DNA of 64,000 nt from Sphingobacterium endophyticum. Lineage in GTDB: Bacteria; Bacteroidota; Bacteroidia; Sphingobacteriales; Sphingobacteriaceae. Below the pieces are notes generated by a model. It was not told the DNA's origin and did not search any database. It worked only from the letters and a program-made list of their open reading frames with translations. Shown one piece after another: positions 15,801 through 25,377 of the stretch. Position 1 is the first letter of the stretch, and every line of letters starts with the position of its first letter. Location: positions 310,001-374,000 of the forward strand of contig NZ_SMMI01000003.1 in the NCBI RefSeq assembly GCF_009733535.1, in the 5' to 3' direction. A program made the position numbers and the translations under genes.

Positions 15801-18800
15801 ATGAATAAGTTCAGTCAATTAAAGTGGCAATTTATTATTAGTATTATTGTTGCCAATCTAATCATCATATTTTCCTATTGGTATTTTTTAAATAAACAGC
15901 GTGACTATTCAGTTAATATTGATAATTACATTGAAATAGCGCAGGAAAGTTTTTACAATATTCAGGAATGGGAATTGGATTTACAGAAATTGTCGAAGTA
16001 TAAAAACTTGGAAAAGAATGCAAATCCGCTGCTTGAAGAACAACTAAATGATGAAATCCAGGGGTTTATTCAAAAGATAGAACAGCCAAATGAGTTATTC
16101 AGCAGCATTCCAAAATCGGCGGAAGAGGTTAAATCCTTAACAAAATTAATTCTTGAGAATAATCATGACTTTAATAAGGAAACTGCAGATGAGATCCTTC
16201 AATCCTTAACCTCTGATCAGACAAAAATCAATGCTGCTAGAAATCAATATACCAATGATGTTATCAATGCGAGAAAACGGCTTATTGACAATGAGTCCAA
16301 GCAATTAAATAACACAAGGATCTATACGGCAATTTTTGGAATACTTTCTTTACTGGTTATCTTCTTAGCCTTTATTCAAACATTGCGCATTTTGGAATAT
16401 CTGCGTAGAAACACTAAAAAAGAAAAAGAATTAAATAATAACCTGACTAAGACTTCAGAAGAACTTGAAGGAGTGAACTGGGTTTTAACCAATTCTTCCA
16501 AATTACACAACTCCATATCCGGTGTCATCACGGAAACAGAGATTGCTAAAACCTCCTTGGGCATTATTTCAGAAGTTACTGAGGCCTATGCGGGAGCATT
16601 TTATGTTAGAAAAACAGATTCTTATGAATTTAAGTTGAGAGATTCTAGAGGTTTAAATCCTTCTGAATTATTAGATGAATTCAAGAGTGCTGAAGGGATT
16701 CTTGGAACGGTTGCTGAATCAAAGAAAGCAAAGACCCTTGCTGCAATTGAACTCAACAATACAAAAATCAATACTGCAACTATAAATACTGCAAATGCAG
16801 ACGCCATTGTATTCCCGATTATATATGAGGATTATTGTATTGCCATCATTGAATTAATAGGTTCTTTTCCAGAATCAAAACTTGAAAATGTGCTGAGTTA
16901 TCTGACAAGGACCAGTCGTTCAATCGGATCCACTTTACACAGCAGACAGAGTCATGCCCTTGTAGAAGGCTTGCTTGAAGAGACACAAAGACAAACAGAA
17001 GAACTTGAAGCACAGCAGGAAGAATTAAGAATTACCAACGAAGAATTAGTCTATAAAACAAACTTACTGGAGGCATCAGAAGAAGAATTAAGGGTACAAC
17101 AAGAAGAGCTTTCCCAAGCGAACAAGGAATTGAATGAAAAAGCGGCTGAATTAGAAAAAAGAAACAACGATTTAAATCATGCGCATTCAGTTGTGGAACA
17201 AAAAATAACTGAAGTAGAACAAGCAAGTAAATATAAGTCAGAGTTTATGGCCAATATGAGCCATGAATTGCGCACTCCATTAAATAGTATCCTTATTCTC
17301 GCCAAACTATTACAAGACAATAAACGCGATAACTTAACCGATGAACAAGTTAAATACGCATCAGTGATTCACAATGCGGGATCTGATTTGTTACAGTTAA
17401 TAAATGAATTGCTTGATTTAGCTAAAATTGAATCCGGAAAAGTAGAAATTCATAAAGATTCAATCAACAGTAAACATTTCGCATCAAACTTAGAGTCTTT
17501 ATTTAAGGAAATAGCTAAGGAAAAGAAAATTAAATTTATCATAGATACGGATAAAGCTCCGGAACAATTCATATCCGACGAATATCGAGTTGAACAGGTT
17601 ATTAAGAATTTCTTGTCTAATGCCTTTAAATTCACGGATCAGCATGGTGAAATCAAACTGCAGATATTTAAACAATCAGGGAATTTACATTTTGCTGTTT
17701 CAGATAATGGGAAAGGTATTTCAGAAGATAAGCAAGCCTTGATTTTTGAAGCTTTCCGCCAAGAAGACGGCTCTACGAGTCGCAAATACGGAGGCACAGG
17801 ATTAGGCCTTTCAATATCAAAAGAGATATCTTCCCTATTAGGTGGTCGGATAACTTTGGAAAGTGAATCAGGAAAGGGCAGTAAATTCAGCTTAATTGTT
17901 CCATTGATAGAGGCTATTGAACAAAGCAGCAAGACGAAGGATTCGATTGCCAAAGCAGAAATTCAAAAGACTGAAATTCCTATAGTTCCGTCTGCCCTCT
18001 CGTCAGATAAGGTTTCAGAGCCTGTTCAGCAATCCGACTTAGCAACAAAAGAGGATAAAACAATTTTAATCATTGAGGATGATGTCAATTTTGCTGATAT
18101 ATTAAAAGGGTTTGCTCAAGGGTTTGGTTTTACGGTATCAAATGCATATGATGGGTTGGCAGGAATAGAATTGGCGAAGGAACAGATTCCAGATGCTATC
18201 ATATTGGATGTCATGTTACCGCTGGCAGATGGCTGGGAAGTTCTTAAAACACTTAAGGCGGATGATTCCACCAAACATATTCCTATTCACATGATGTCCG
18301 CAGCAAACTTTAACAAGAAAGATTTTCTTGAAAGTGGAGCTATCGGATTTATGGCAAAACCAGTAACAGAGGAAAGTATTAGTCAGGCTTTTGAGAATAT
18401 CAAACTGAATGTAGACAGGGATCTTAAAAAAATCCTATTGATAGAAGATCAGGAGTTCCAAAGTGATTTAATTAAGAAAGCATTTGCAGAACAGAATATT
18501 AATGTCATTCAAGCATTTACAATAGAATCAGGGTTGAAAAAACTCGAACAAGAGAAAAACCTGGATTGTATAATTCTGGATGTTAAGCTCCCTGATGGAA
18601 GTGGATTGGAGATGTTAGATATTATTAAATCGAATCCGAAATATGAAAAACTTCCTGTAATCATAAATACGGCATATGATTTGAGTACAGAACAAACTGA
18701 AAGAATTATGAGACACACTCAGTCAATGGTCTTAAAATCAAGCAAGTCCAACAACAGGTTGATTGATGAGGTGAACTTATTCTTGAATAAATTATCAACA

Positions 18801-19241
18801 CCTGCATATAATCCGATCAAACATCCAGAAAAGATTGGTCCTAAAGAAAACTATGGAACCAGTACACTAGATAGTAAGAGCGTTTTAATTGCGGACGATG
18901 ATATGAGAAATGTTTTTGCATTAACTTCTTCGTTACAACAATACAATATGCATATTGAAATTGCAAATAACGGATTGGAGGCATTAAACATTATAAACGA
19001 TGAGCATAAAAAGGTAGATATTGTTCTAATGGATATTATGATGCCTGAGATGGATGGTTATGAGGCAATACAAGAGATTCGCAAGAATAAGCAATTCAAC
19101 AACCTTCCAATCATCGCAGTAACCGCGAAAGCAATGAAGGGAGATCGAGAAAAGTCAATTGAATTAGGGGCTAATGATTATGTTAGTAAACCAATTGATT
19201 TAGATAAGTTAGTATCATTAATGCAAGTATGGCTGAGTTAA
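15801..19241 (+). CDS. Hybrid sensor histidine kinase with GAF domain and three receiver domains
   Basis: 1146 residues. Two membrane helices (about 9-28 and 172-195) flank an extracytoplasmic helical sensor of CHASE3-like size. A GAF-like domain (about 235-380), a long Glu/Leu-rich coiled coil (about 390-480), HisKA with MSHELRTP (H488), HATPase with DNGKGIS and GGTGLGLS, then three receivers with predicted phospho-Asp D803, D927 and D1078. It heads an operon and overlaps cheR by 13 bases. Three receivers in series suggest a phosphorelay or sink. The signal is unknown. Linked CheR/CheB may modify the helical region, which is inference. Confidence 0.93.
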   Translation: MNKFSQLKWQFIISIIVANLIIIFSYWYFLNKQRDYSVNIDNYIEIAQESFYNIQEWELDLQKLSKYKNLEKNANPLLEEQLNDEIQGFIQKIEQPNELFSSIPKSAEEVKSLTKLILENNHDFNKETADEILQSLTSDQTKINAARNQYTNDVINARKRLIDNESKQLNNTRIYTAIFGILSLLVIFLAFIQTLRILEYLRRNTKKEKELNNNLTKTSEELEGVNWVLTNSSKLHNSISGVITETEIAKTSLGIISEVTEAYAGAFYVRKTDSYEFKLRDSRGLNPSELLDEFKSAEGILGTVAESKKAKTLAAIELNNTKINTATINTANADAIVFPIIYEDYCIAIIELIGSFPESKLENVLSYLTRTSRSIGSTLHSRQSHALVEGLLEETQRQTEELEAQQEELRITNEELVYKTNLLEASEEELRVQQEELSQANKELNEKAAELEKRNNDLNHAHSVVEQKITEVEQASKYKSEFMANMSHELRTPLNSILILAKLLQDNKRDNLTDEQVKYASVIHNAGSDLLQLINELLDLAKIESGKVEIHKDSINSKHFASNLESLFKEIAKEKKIKFIIDTDKAPEQFISDEYRVEQVIKNFLSNAFKFTDQHGEIKLQIFKQSGNLHFAVSDNGKGISEDKQALIFEAFRQEDGSTSRKYGGTGLGLSISKEISSLLGGRITLESESGKGSKFSLIVPLIEAIEQSSKTKDSIAKAEIQKTEIPIVPSALSSDKVSEPVQQSDLATKEDKTILIIEDDVNFADILKGFAQGFGFTVSNAYDGLAGIELAKEQIPDAIILDVMLPLADGWEVLKTLKADDSTKHIPIHMMSAANFNKKDFLESGAIGFMAKPVTEESISQAFENIKLNVDRDLKKILLIEDQEFQSDLIKKAFAEQNINVIQAFTIESGLKKLEQEKNLDCIILDVKLPDGSGLEMLDIIKSNPKYEKLPVIINTAYDLSTEQTERIMRHTQSMVLKSSKSNNRLIDEVNLFLNKLSTPAYNPIKHPEKIGPKENYGTSTLDSKSVLIADDDMRNVFALTSSLQQYNMHIEIANNGLEALNIINDEHKKVDIVLMDIMMPEMDGYEAIQEIRKNKQFNNLPIIAVTAKAMKGDREKSIELGANDYVSKPIDLDKLVSLMQVWLS

Positions 19242-20062
19242 AAGATTCGAATGAATTAAGTTTTGCTGAAGTAGAAGAGATTGTATTTCTTTTAAAGAAT
19301 GTATCTGATTTTGATTTATCAGGATACACGAGGTCTTCATTGAAACGTAGAATTCAAAGAATCATGAATTTGGAGGATATGGATATGGTGGATTTAAAGA
19401 ATGCGCTAATCAATGTGGAAGGATTTCAGCAATACTTTATTCAGGAAGTTACGGTAAATGTTACAGAGATGTTTCGAGATCCGGGCTTCTATAATAAACT
19501 AAATAAGGATATCATACCCTATCTTCAAACGTTTCCACGGATTAAGATATGGAGTGCAGGCTGTTCAACAGGTGAAGAAGTCTATTCCTTAGCTATTCTA
19601 CTTAAAGAAAATAACCTGAGCGATAGAGCATTTATTTATGGAACTGACATCAACAGCAAGGTTCTTGATGTTGCTAAAAAAGGAATTTACCCTATTAAAA
19701 AATTCAAGGAATATTCCGATAATTTTAACGCATATAACTCAACTGAAAGTCTTTCAAACTATTATACCGCGCGATATGATGCTGCAATCATAAATCATGA
19801 TCTGAGACAAAACATTTTGTTTTCCACTCATAATTTAGCCACAGATCAAGTATTTAATGAATTTCATTTAATTACCTGTAGAAATGTTCTAATCTATTTT
19901 GATTTAAAATTGCAGGAACACGTTATCAATCTTTTTTATCAATCCTTAGCATTATTTGGATTCTTATGCCTTGGCACAAAGGAAACATTAATGCGTCATG
20001 ACATTATGGAAAATTTTAAATTAATTGATAAAGAGTATAATATCTACCAAAAAATAAAATAA
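19229..20062 (+). CDS. CheR-type protein-glutamate O-methyltransferase
   Basis: 277 residues. An N-terminal helical domain (about 10-80; YTRSSLKRRIQR) precedes the SAM-binding domain with the family motifs VNVTEMFRDP (about 76-85), WSAGCSTGEEVYSLAI (about 109-124) and ITCRNVLIYF (about 213-222). CheR methylates glutamates on chemoreceptors, but no methyl-accepting protein is encoded in the window. No TPR or receiver is fused. Overlaps the kinase gene by 13 bases; cheB follows after one base. Target is probably a kinase in the same operon (inference). Confidence 0.93.
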   Translation: MAELKDSNELSFAEVEEIVFLLKNVSDFDLSGYTRSSLKRRIQRIMNLEDMDMVDLKNALINVEGFQQYFIQEVTVNVTEMFRDPGFYNKLNKDIIPYLQTFPRIKIWSAGCSTGEEVYSLAILLKENNLSDRAFIYGTDINSKVLDVAKKGIYPIKKFKEYSDNFNAYNSTESLSNYYTARYDAAIINHDLRQNILFSTHNLATDQVFNEFHLITCRNVLIYFDLKLQEHVINLFYQSLALFGFLCLGTKETLMRHDIMENFKLIDKEYNIYQKIK

Positions 20063-20063
20063 T

Positions 20064-20633
20064 ATGGAGAAAACAGCATCAAAAATTATTGTAATTGGTG
20101 GCTCCGCAGGTGCATATGAACTAATAGTTGAAATATTAGATCATCTACCGACAGAGTTTAGTGTTGCAATAATTATTGTTCTCCATAGAAACTCAAAATA
20201 CGAGACAAAAATTGAAACAAGTTTGTCGAAACGATTAAATAGAAATGTAATATCGGTACGAGATAAATTACCAATCCTAGAGAACCATATTTATTTTGCT
20301 CCTCCGGGATACCATACTCTGGTGGAACCTGATTGTATATTTTCCTTAGACATTTCAGATCCCGTACAGTTTTCAAGGCCATCTATTGATGTGTTTTTTG
20401 AGTCTGCGGCTGCAGTTTATGGTAAAAATGCGACAGCATTCCTTTTATCTGGGGCCAATAACGATGGATCAGAAGGGTTAAAAGCTTTAGTAAATAATGG
20501 TTCTACGTGCTTTGTTCAAAAGCCTGAGGAAGCTGTTATCAATACTATGCCATTAGCAGGCAGTCTTGTATCGGAAAAGGTTAAGGTAATTTCCAATCAA
20601 CATATTATAGATTATTTCAGTCAATTAATGTAA
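20064..20633 (+). CDS. CheB-type methylesterase domain protein without a receiver
   Basis: 189 residues, only the catalytic CheB domain. The triad is visible: Ser in IGGSAGA (S14), His in VLHRN (about H41) and Asp in LSGANNDGSEG (about D134). The usual N-terminal receiver that controls CheB by phosphorylation is missing, so control must come from elsewhere, perhaps from receivers on the neighbouring kinases. The stop shares a base with the next start (TAATG). Confidence 0.9.
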   Translation: MEKTASKIIVIGGSAGAYELIVEILDHLPTEFSVAIIIVLHRNSKYETKIETSLSKRLNRNVISVRDKLPILENHIYFAPPGYHTLVEPDCIFSLDISDPVQFSRPSIDVFFESAAAVYGKNATAFLLSGANNDGSEGLKALVNNGSTCFVQKPEEAVINTMPLAGSLVSEKVKVISNQHIIDYFSQLM

Positions 20634-22264
20634 TGTCACCTATGAAAACGATCAATATTCTGATATTGGATGATAAGGAAGAAAATATCATCAGTCTTCA
20701 CGCCTTATTGCAAGAAGTTGACCACATCAATATAATTAGTTCTACAGATCCTAATGAAGCACTTAAGATTTGTTGGAAAGATGATATATCTATTGCATTA
20801 GTTGATGTTCAGATGCCTGAAATTAATGGATTCGAATTTGTATCACTTTTAAAGTCAAATCCTAAAACTAGCCATATTATGGCGATCATGGTTACGGCCA
20901 TATCCAAAGAAGATAAATACCTTCTTAAGGGACTAGAAAGTGGTGCAGTAGATTACTTGTATAAACCACTGAATCCTGAAATAACGATTGCAAAAGTTAA
21001 ATCATTTGTCCAGCAAATTCTAATTCAACAAGAGCTTATCCAAAAGAATAAAGAATTAGAGGAGTCCAAAATTGAGCTCCTTAAAACGAGAGAGGAAGCC
21101 ATTCAAGCAAGAAAGTCCAAAGAAATCTTCTTAGCAAACATGAGTCATGAAATTCGAACTCCTATTAATGGAATTATGGGTATTATGCATATGTTTAAAA
21201 GTTCGGAATTATCTGTGGAACAAAAAGATTGGTTAAAGAGACTTGATAATGCATCACATTCATTACTATTGATTATCAATGATATCCTTGATCTTTCGAA
21301 AATAGATTCAGGTATGCTGAAGATTGAATTTGAAGACTTTAGCTTAACGAAGATGATTGAGGATATCAATAGAATTTTCAAAATCAAGGCAACGCACAAG
21401 AATCTGAAATTCCATATTGATGTAGAAGAAGATGTTCCGCAGTATATACATTATGATTCACTTCGATTACAGCAAATCATTAGCAATTTTGTTTCGAATA
21501 GTTTAAAGTTTACGGAAAAAGGGTCGATTTTACTGAGTGTACAGGTTGTAAATAAAGATTTTGAGCGGCATAAATTAAGGTTTGCAGTTAAGGATACTGG
21601 GATTGGTATTCGGGAGGATTCAGTAGACAAAATCTTTATGGCCTTTGAACAAGCAGACGATGGAATTACGAAGAAGTTTGGTGGTACGGGATTAGGTTTG
21701 GCGATTGTTAAAAGGTTAGCAAAACTATTGAATGGAAATGTAGGTGCGAATAGCGTGTATGGTGAAGGTTCTGAATTCTTTTTTGAAGGATGGTTTGAGG
21801 AATCTGCACAAAGTGAAGTAGAAAAAGAGAAAGAAGTTCCCACGTACAACAGTTTTCCAAAATTTGACAATATGCGTGTCTTGGTTGCAGAGGACAATGA
21901 ATTAAACTCCTTTATGCTTGCCCATATGTTGCGTAGTTGGAATTGTGAGGTTGATATTGTAAAAAATGGAAGATTAGCGTTAGAAAAAGTAGAGGCGGAG
22001 CAGTATGATCTGATTCTTATGGACACCCATATGCCCATTATGAGTGGTTTTGAAGCGATAAAAGAAATCAAAAACCATATCATCCCTGAGAAACATGGCA
22101 TTCCAATTATTACGATATCAGCTTCCGTTTTGGAACACGAACAAGCCGCTGCATTTCAAGCAGGAGCTGACGGTGTAATCGGCAAACCATTTGATCCAAT
22201 TGAATTATATCAGAAAATAATTCAAGTAACAAATAAGAATAAGAATCCAAAAATCACGTCCTAA
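20633..22264 (+). CDS. Receiver-histidine kinase-receiver hybrid protein
   Basis: 543 residues and no membrane segment, so cytosolic. Order: receiver 1 (about 5-125, ILDDKEEN, D58), short coiled coil (about 130-165), HisKA with MSHEIRTP (H172), HATPase (about 275-395, DTGIGI and GGTGLGLA), receiver 2 (about 415-535, VLVAEDNE, D464). The N-terminal receiver can take input from the membrane kinase at the operon head. Start at 20633 is coupled to the cheB stop; an ATG at 20642 is also possible. Confidence 0.93.
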   Translation: MSPMKTINILILDDKEENIISLHALLQEVDHINIISSTDPNEALKICWKDDISIALVDVQMPEINGFEFVSLLKSNPKTSHIMAIMVTAISKEDKYLLKGLESGAVDYLYKPLNPEITIAKVKSFVQQILIQQELIQKNKELEESKIELLKTREEAIQARKSKEIFLANMSHEIRTPINGIMGIMHMFKSSELSVEQKDWLKRLDNASHSLLLIINDILDLSKIDSGMLKIEFEDFSLTKMIEDINRIFKIKATHKNLKFHIDVEEDVPQYIHYDSLRLQQIISNFVSNSLKFTEKGSILLSVQVVNKDFERHKLRFAVKDTGIGIREDSVDKIFMAFEQADDGITKKFGGTGLGLAIVKRLAKLLNGNVGANSVYGEGSEFFFEGWFEESAQSEVEKEKEVPTYNSFPKFDNMRVLVAEDNELNSFMLAHMLRSWNCEVDIVKNGRLALEKVEAEQYDLILMDTHMPIMSGFEAIKEIKNHIIPEKHGIPIITISASVLEHEQAAAFQAGADGVIGKPFDPIELYQKIIQVTNKNKNPKITS

Positions 22265-22329
22265 TGATTTAAAGCTCGTTTAAATCAATAATTTATATTA
22301 AATTCGTAGAAATTATATTATAAATAGCT

Positions 22330-22875
22330 ATGAAGAAATTATTTATCATTCCTGCGCTAGTATTAGCAATAGGAATTACTTCTTGTGGCAATAACGCTGA
22401 GAAGAAAGAGGAAGGCGCTTCAACCGAAACCACAACAACAACAGAAACTGAAGCTACACCTACAACAACTGAAACTGTACCAGGGATTGAAGACGTAACC
22501 TTGTCAAACCAATGGACAGTTGAAGGGAACGATCAAATGCAATTTAACACGACTTTAATTCGCGTAAAAGCGGGTGAGCCTGTAGAATTAACGATGAAAA
22601 ACGTTGGTTCTATGCCGGTTGAATCGATGGGTCATAACTTGGTTGTTTTAAAACCGGGTGTTGACGTTGCTACTTTTGGTGGCGAAGCTACTGCTGCTGC
22701 GGATAACGAATATATTCCTAAATCGGCATTATCTTCAATCGTTGCACACACAAAATTATTAGGACCAGGTCAAGAAGATAAAATTACATTCACATTAGAG
22801 AAAGGTGTTTATCCTTATCTATGTAGTTTTCCTGGACACTTCGGAATTATGCAAGGAAAAATCGTTGCTGAATAA
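22330..22875 (+). CDS. Azurin-type cupredoxin lipoprotein
   Basis: 181 residues. Lipoprotein signal with lipobox ITSC (C19), then a Thr/Glu-rich tether (about 20-55), then an azurin domain. Type 1 copper ligands are visible: His in MGHNLVV, Cys and His in CSFPGHFG and Met in GIMQGK near the C-terminus. Serves as a periplasmic one-electron carrier anchored to a membrane. Its partner oxidase or reductase is not encoded nearby. Ends in its own terminator. Confidence 0.93.
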   Translation: MKKLFIIPALVLAIGITSCGNNAEKKEEGASTETTTTTETEATPTTTETVPGIEDVTLSNQWTVEGNDQMQFNTTLIRVKAGEPVELTMKNVGSMPVESMGHNLVVLKPGVDVATFGGEATAAADNEYIPKSALSSIVAHTKLLGPGQEDKITFTLEKGVYPYLCSFPGHFGIMQGKIVAE

Positions 22876-22894
22876 TTCAAAAAAAAATAATATG

Positions 22895-22927
22895 AAAAGG
22901 GCTCCAAAATTGGGGCCCTTTATTTTT
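22895..22927 (+). terminator. Terminator after the azurin gene
   Basis: AAAGGGC-T-CC paired with GG-G-GCCCTTT around AAAATT, followed by a T-rich stretch. Confidence 0.8.
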
Positions 22928-22961
22928 ACCATTTTCCCTCGCTTAATATGCATTTAAATAG

Positions 22962-22969
22962 TAAATTTG
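22962..22969 (+). promoter_or_regulatory. Putative -7 box of the first lpd gene
   Basis: TAAATTTG matches TAnnTTTG. The longest possible reading frame of the next gene would begin inside this box (TTG at 22967), which supports the ATG at 22994 as the real start. Confidence 0.5.
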
Positions 22970-22993
22970 CCACGTAAACAAAGAAAAAACTCT

Positions 22994-24400
22994 ATGCAAT
23001 ACGACGTAATCGTAATCGGAAGTGGTCCAGGTGGTTATGTTGCCGCTATCCGCTGTGCACAATTAGGCTTAAAAACGGCTGTCATTGAAAAATATAGCAC
23101 ATTCGGAGGTACCTGTCTTAATGTAGGATGTATCCCATCCAAAGCATTGTTAGATTCATCAGAACATTATCACAATGCAGCACACAGCTTTCAAGATCAT
23201 GGTATTAACCTAAGCAACCTTAAAGTAGACATTAAAAAAATGATGGCTCGTAAGGATGATGTTATCGCGCAAAATACTGCTGGTATTACATTTTTATTTA
23301 AGAAAAATAAAATTGACAGCTTCCAAGGCGTAGGTTCATTCGTTGACAAAAACACCATTAAAGTTACAGGCACAGATGGTAAAGTTGAAGAATTAAGCAC
23401 TAAAAATGTAATTATTGCAACTGGTTCAAAACCATCAGTTCTTCCATTTTTACCAGTCGATAAAAAAAGAATTATCACATCAACAGAAGCATTAAGCCTA
23501 ACTGAAATTCCAAAGCACCTAATCGTAATTGGGGGTGGAGTAATCGGGTTAGAATTAGGATCTGTATATGCAAGACTAGGATCAAAAGTTTCTGTTGTTG
23601 AATATGCAAAATCAATCATCCCTACTATGGATGCTGGTTTAGGTAAAGAACTACAACGTGTCCTTAAGAAAAGCTTAGGAATGGAATTCTTTATGAGCCA
23701 TAAAGTTACGGGAGCTACGTCGAAAGGAAAAACAGTTACCGTAACTGCTGAGGATTCTAAAGGCCAAAATGTTGTTTTAGAAGGAGATTACTGTATTGTT
23801 GCAGTTGGTAGAACTGCCTACACTGAAGGATTAGGTCTTGAAAACATAGGCATTAAGACCGAAGAAAGAGGAAATAAAATTCCTGTGAATGATCACTTGG
23901 AAACTTCAGTTGCTGGAGTTTATGCAATTGGAGATGTTATTAAAGGAGCTATGTTAGCTCATAAAGCAGAAGATGAAGGTATCTATGTTGCTGAAGCAAT
24001 TGCAGGACAAAAACCACATATTGATTATAACTTAATTCCTGGAGTAGTATATACATGGCCTGAAGTTGCTGCAGTTGGTAAAACTGAAGAACAATTAAAA
24101 GAAGAAGGTAAAAAATATAAAGCAGGGAGTTTCTCATTCAAAGCCTCGGGACGTGCAAAAGCATCAGGAGATACAGATGGTTTCATTAAAGTATTAGCTG
24201 ATGCAGATACAGATGAAATCTTAGGTGTTCAAATGATTGGTCCAAGAGCTGCGGATATGATTGCTGAAGCAGTTGTAGCGATGGAATACCGTGCATCTGC
24301 TGAAGATATCGGTAGAATTTGCCACGCCCACCCAACCTTTACGGAAGCATTTAAAGAAGCTGCCCTAGCAGCTACTGCGAATAGAGCTATCCACGCATAA
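22994..24400 (+). CDS. lpdA: Dihydrolipoyl dehydrogenase (E3), paralogue 1
   Basis: 468 residues from the ATG at 22994. Flavoprotein disulfide reductase that reoxidises dihydrolipoamide in 2-oxoacid dehydrogenase or glycine cleavage complexes. FAD-binding IGSGPGGYVAA, redox-active disulfide in GGTCLNVGCIPSK, NAD-binding VIGGGVIGLELGS, second FAD motif YAIGDV, and the catalytic His-Glu pair in HAHPTFTEA. A second copy lies 1 kb downstream. No E1 or E2 genes are adjacent, so which complex it serves is not visible. Confidence 0.94.
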   Translation: MQYDVIVIGSGPGGYVAAIRCAQLGLKTAVIEKYSTFGGTCLNVGCIPSKALLDSSEHYHNAAHSFQDHGINLSNLKVDIKKMMARKDDVIAQNTAGITFLFKKNKIDSFQGVGSFVDKNTIKVTGTDGKVEELSTKNVIIATGSKPSVLPFLPVDKKRIITSTEALSLTEIPKHLIVIGGGVIGLELGSVYARLGSKVSVVEYAKSIIPTMDAGLGKELQRVLKKSLGMEFFMSHKVTGATSKGKTVTVTAEDSKGQNVVLEGDYCIVAVGRTAYTEGLGLENIGIKTEERGNKIPVNDHLETSVAGVYAIGDVIKGAMLAHKAEDEGIYVAEAIAGQKPHIDYNLIPGVVYTWPEVAAVGKTEEQLKEEGKKYKAGSFSFKASGRAKASGDTDGFIKVLADADTDEILGVQMIGPRAADMIAEAVVAMEYRASAEDIGRICHAHPTFTEAFKEAALAATANRAIHA

Positions 24401-24410
24401 TTAAAATAGA

Positions 24411-24442
24411 AAAAGGCATTCTCAATACAGAATGCCTTTTTT
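24411..24442 (+). terminator. Terminator after the first lpd gene
   Basis: AAAAGGCATTCT / AGAATGCCTTTT with a 6-base loop and T-run. Confidence 0.88.
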
Positions 24443-24485
24443 ATTTTTGACTCCATTTTGACCAATTTTTTTCATATTTTAAGTT

Positions 24486-24893
24486 ATGAACTTTTACACT
24501 CGAAAATGGGTCAAACCTGAAGACCTAAACCCTAACGGTTCCTTATTTGGCGGAACCTTATTAAGATGGATTGACGAAGAAGCAGTGATTTATGCTATCG
24601 TACAACTCGGGAACCCACACGTCGTAACAAAATATATTTCTGAGATCAATTTTGTTAGCTCAGCCAAACAGGGAGACATTATAGAATTAGGAATTGAGGC
24701 GATCAATTTTGGGACGACCTCATTAACGATGCGATGTGTTGTCAGAAATAAAATCACAAGAATGGTGATATTATCAATTGACAAATTAGTTTTTGTGAAT
24801 TTGGATAAAGATGGTACCCCTACCCCACATGGCAAAACTGAAATAACATATGCCTATATGGGGATAGAACCCAATATCAACAAAAGAGACTAG
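24486..24893 (+). CDS. Acyl-CoA thioesterase (hotdog fold, YciA-like)
   Basis: 135 residues, one hotdog domain. Hydrolyses acyl-CoA thioesters. The N-terminal block NPNGSLFGGTLLRWIDEEA holds the Asn/Gly and Asp residues typical of the YciA/BACH thioesterases, followed by the strand pattern INFVSSAKQGDIIELG. Length fits a single-domain hexameric enzyme. It overlaps the 3' end of the convergent DUF3817 gene by 4 bases. Confidence 0.88.
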   Translation: MNFYTRKWVKPEDLNPNGSLFGGTLLRWIDEEAVIYAIVQLGNPHVVTKYISEINFVSSAKQGDIIELGIEAINFGTTSLTMRCVVRNKITRMVILSIDKLVFVNLDKDGTPTPHGKTEITYAYMGIEPNINKRD

Positions 24894-25186
24894 GCAGTCT
24901 TTTGAGCGACAATTTCTTTTTTAAGGTCTTTTTCAACCCAAAATGAAACAATAGGTATCAGACTTAAAAAGAAATATTTCACAACACGGCCAATCTTCCA
25001 ATTGTAGGTTTGCCAACAAGCAATTAGTAATATTACAAATAAGACGACTAAAAATCCATGTATGGATCCTGCAACGCGTACAGCCTCAGGAATTCCTGCG
25101 ATATACTTTAAGGGCATAGCAACAAAAAATAACAAAACGGTAGAGATTGCCTCCCAAAGGGCAACTTGCTGAAATATTCTTAACAT
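24890..25186 (-). CDS. DUF3817-family small membrane protein
   Basis: 98 residues with three predicted membrane helices (about 8-28, 38-60 and 70-86) and a charged C-terminus (EKDLKKEIVAQKTA). The pattern WEAISTVLLFFVAMPLKY and GSIHGFLVVLFV is characteristic of DUF3817, whose function is unknown to me. Monocistronic. Confidence 0.83.
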   Translation of the reverse strand: MLRIFQQVALWEAISTVLLFFVAMPLKYIAGIPEAVRVAGSIHGFLVVLFVILLIACWQTYNWKIGRVVKYFFLSLIPIVSFWVEKDLKKEIVAQKTA

Positions 25187-25331
25187 ATAAATTACTATTA
25201 ATCAGCGCAAAGAAAAGGAAATCATTTAGGTAAACGAAATCCCAAATTCTGAAGTGACCTCGAAATGACATATAGGGTATAAAAATGACGTTCTTGGGGA
25301 AAAGATATGACCTGACTAAATAAAAAATGTG

Positions 25332-25339
25332 TATTTTTG
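25332..25339 (+). promoter_or_regulatory. Putative -7 box of the second lpd gene
   Basis: TATTTTTG matches TAnnTTTG, 38 bases before the ATG. No properly spaced TTG. Confidence 0.4.
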
Positions 25340-25377
25340 ATGAATTGTATTTGCAAACATAACGACAATTAATATTT

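Noticed and set aside
21451..22101. 216-codon minus-strand frame opposite the receiver-kinase-receiver gene
   Set aside because: Antisense shadow of a well-supported gene; no family motif, and Ser/Phe/Ile-rich composition typical of shadows.
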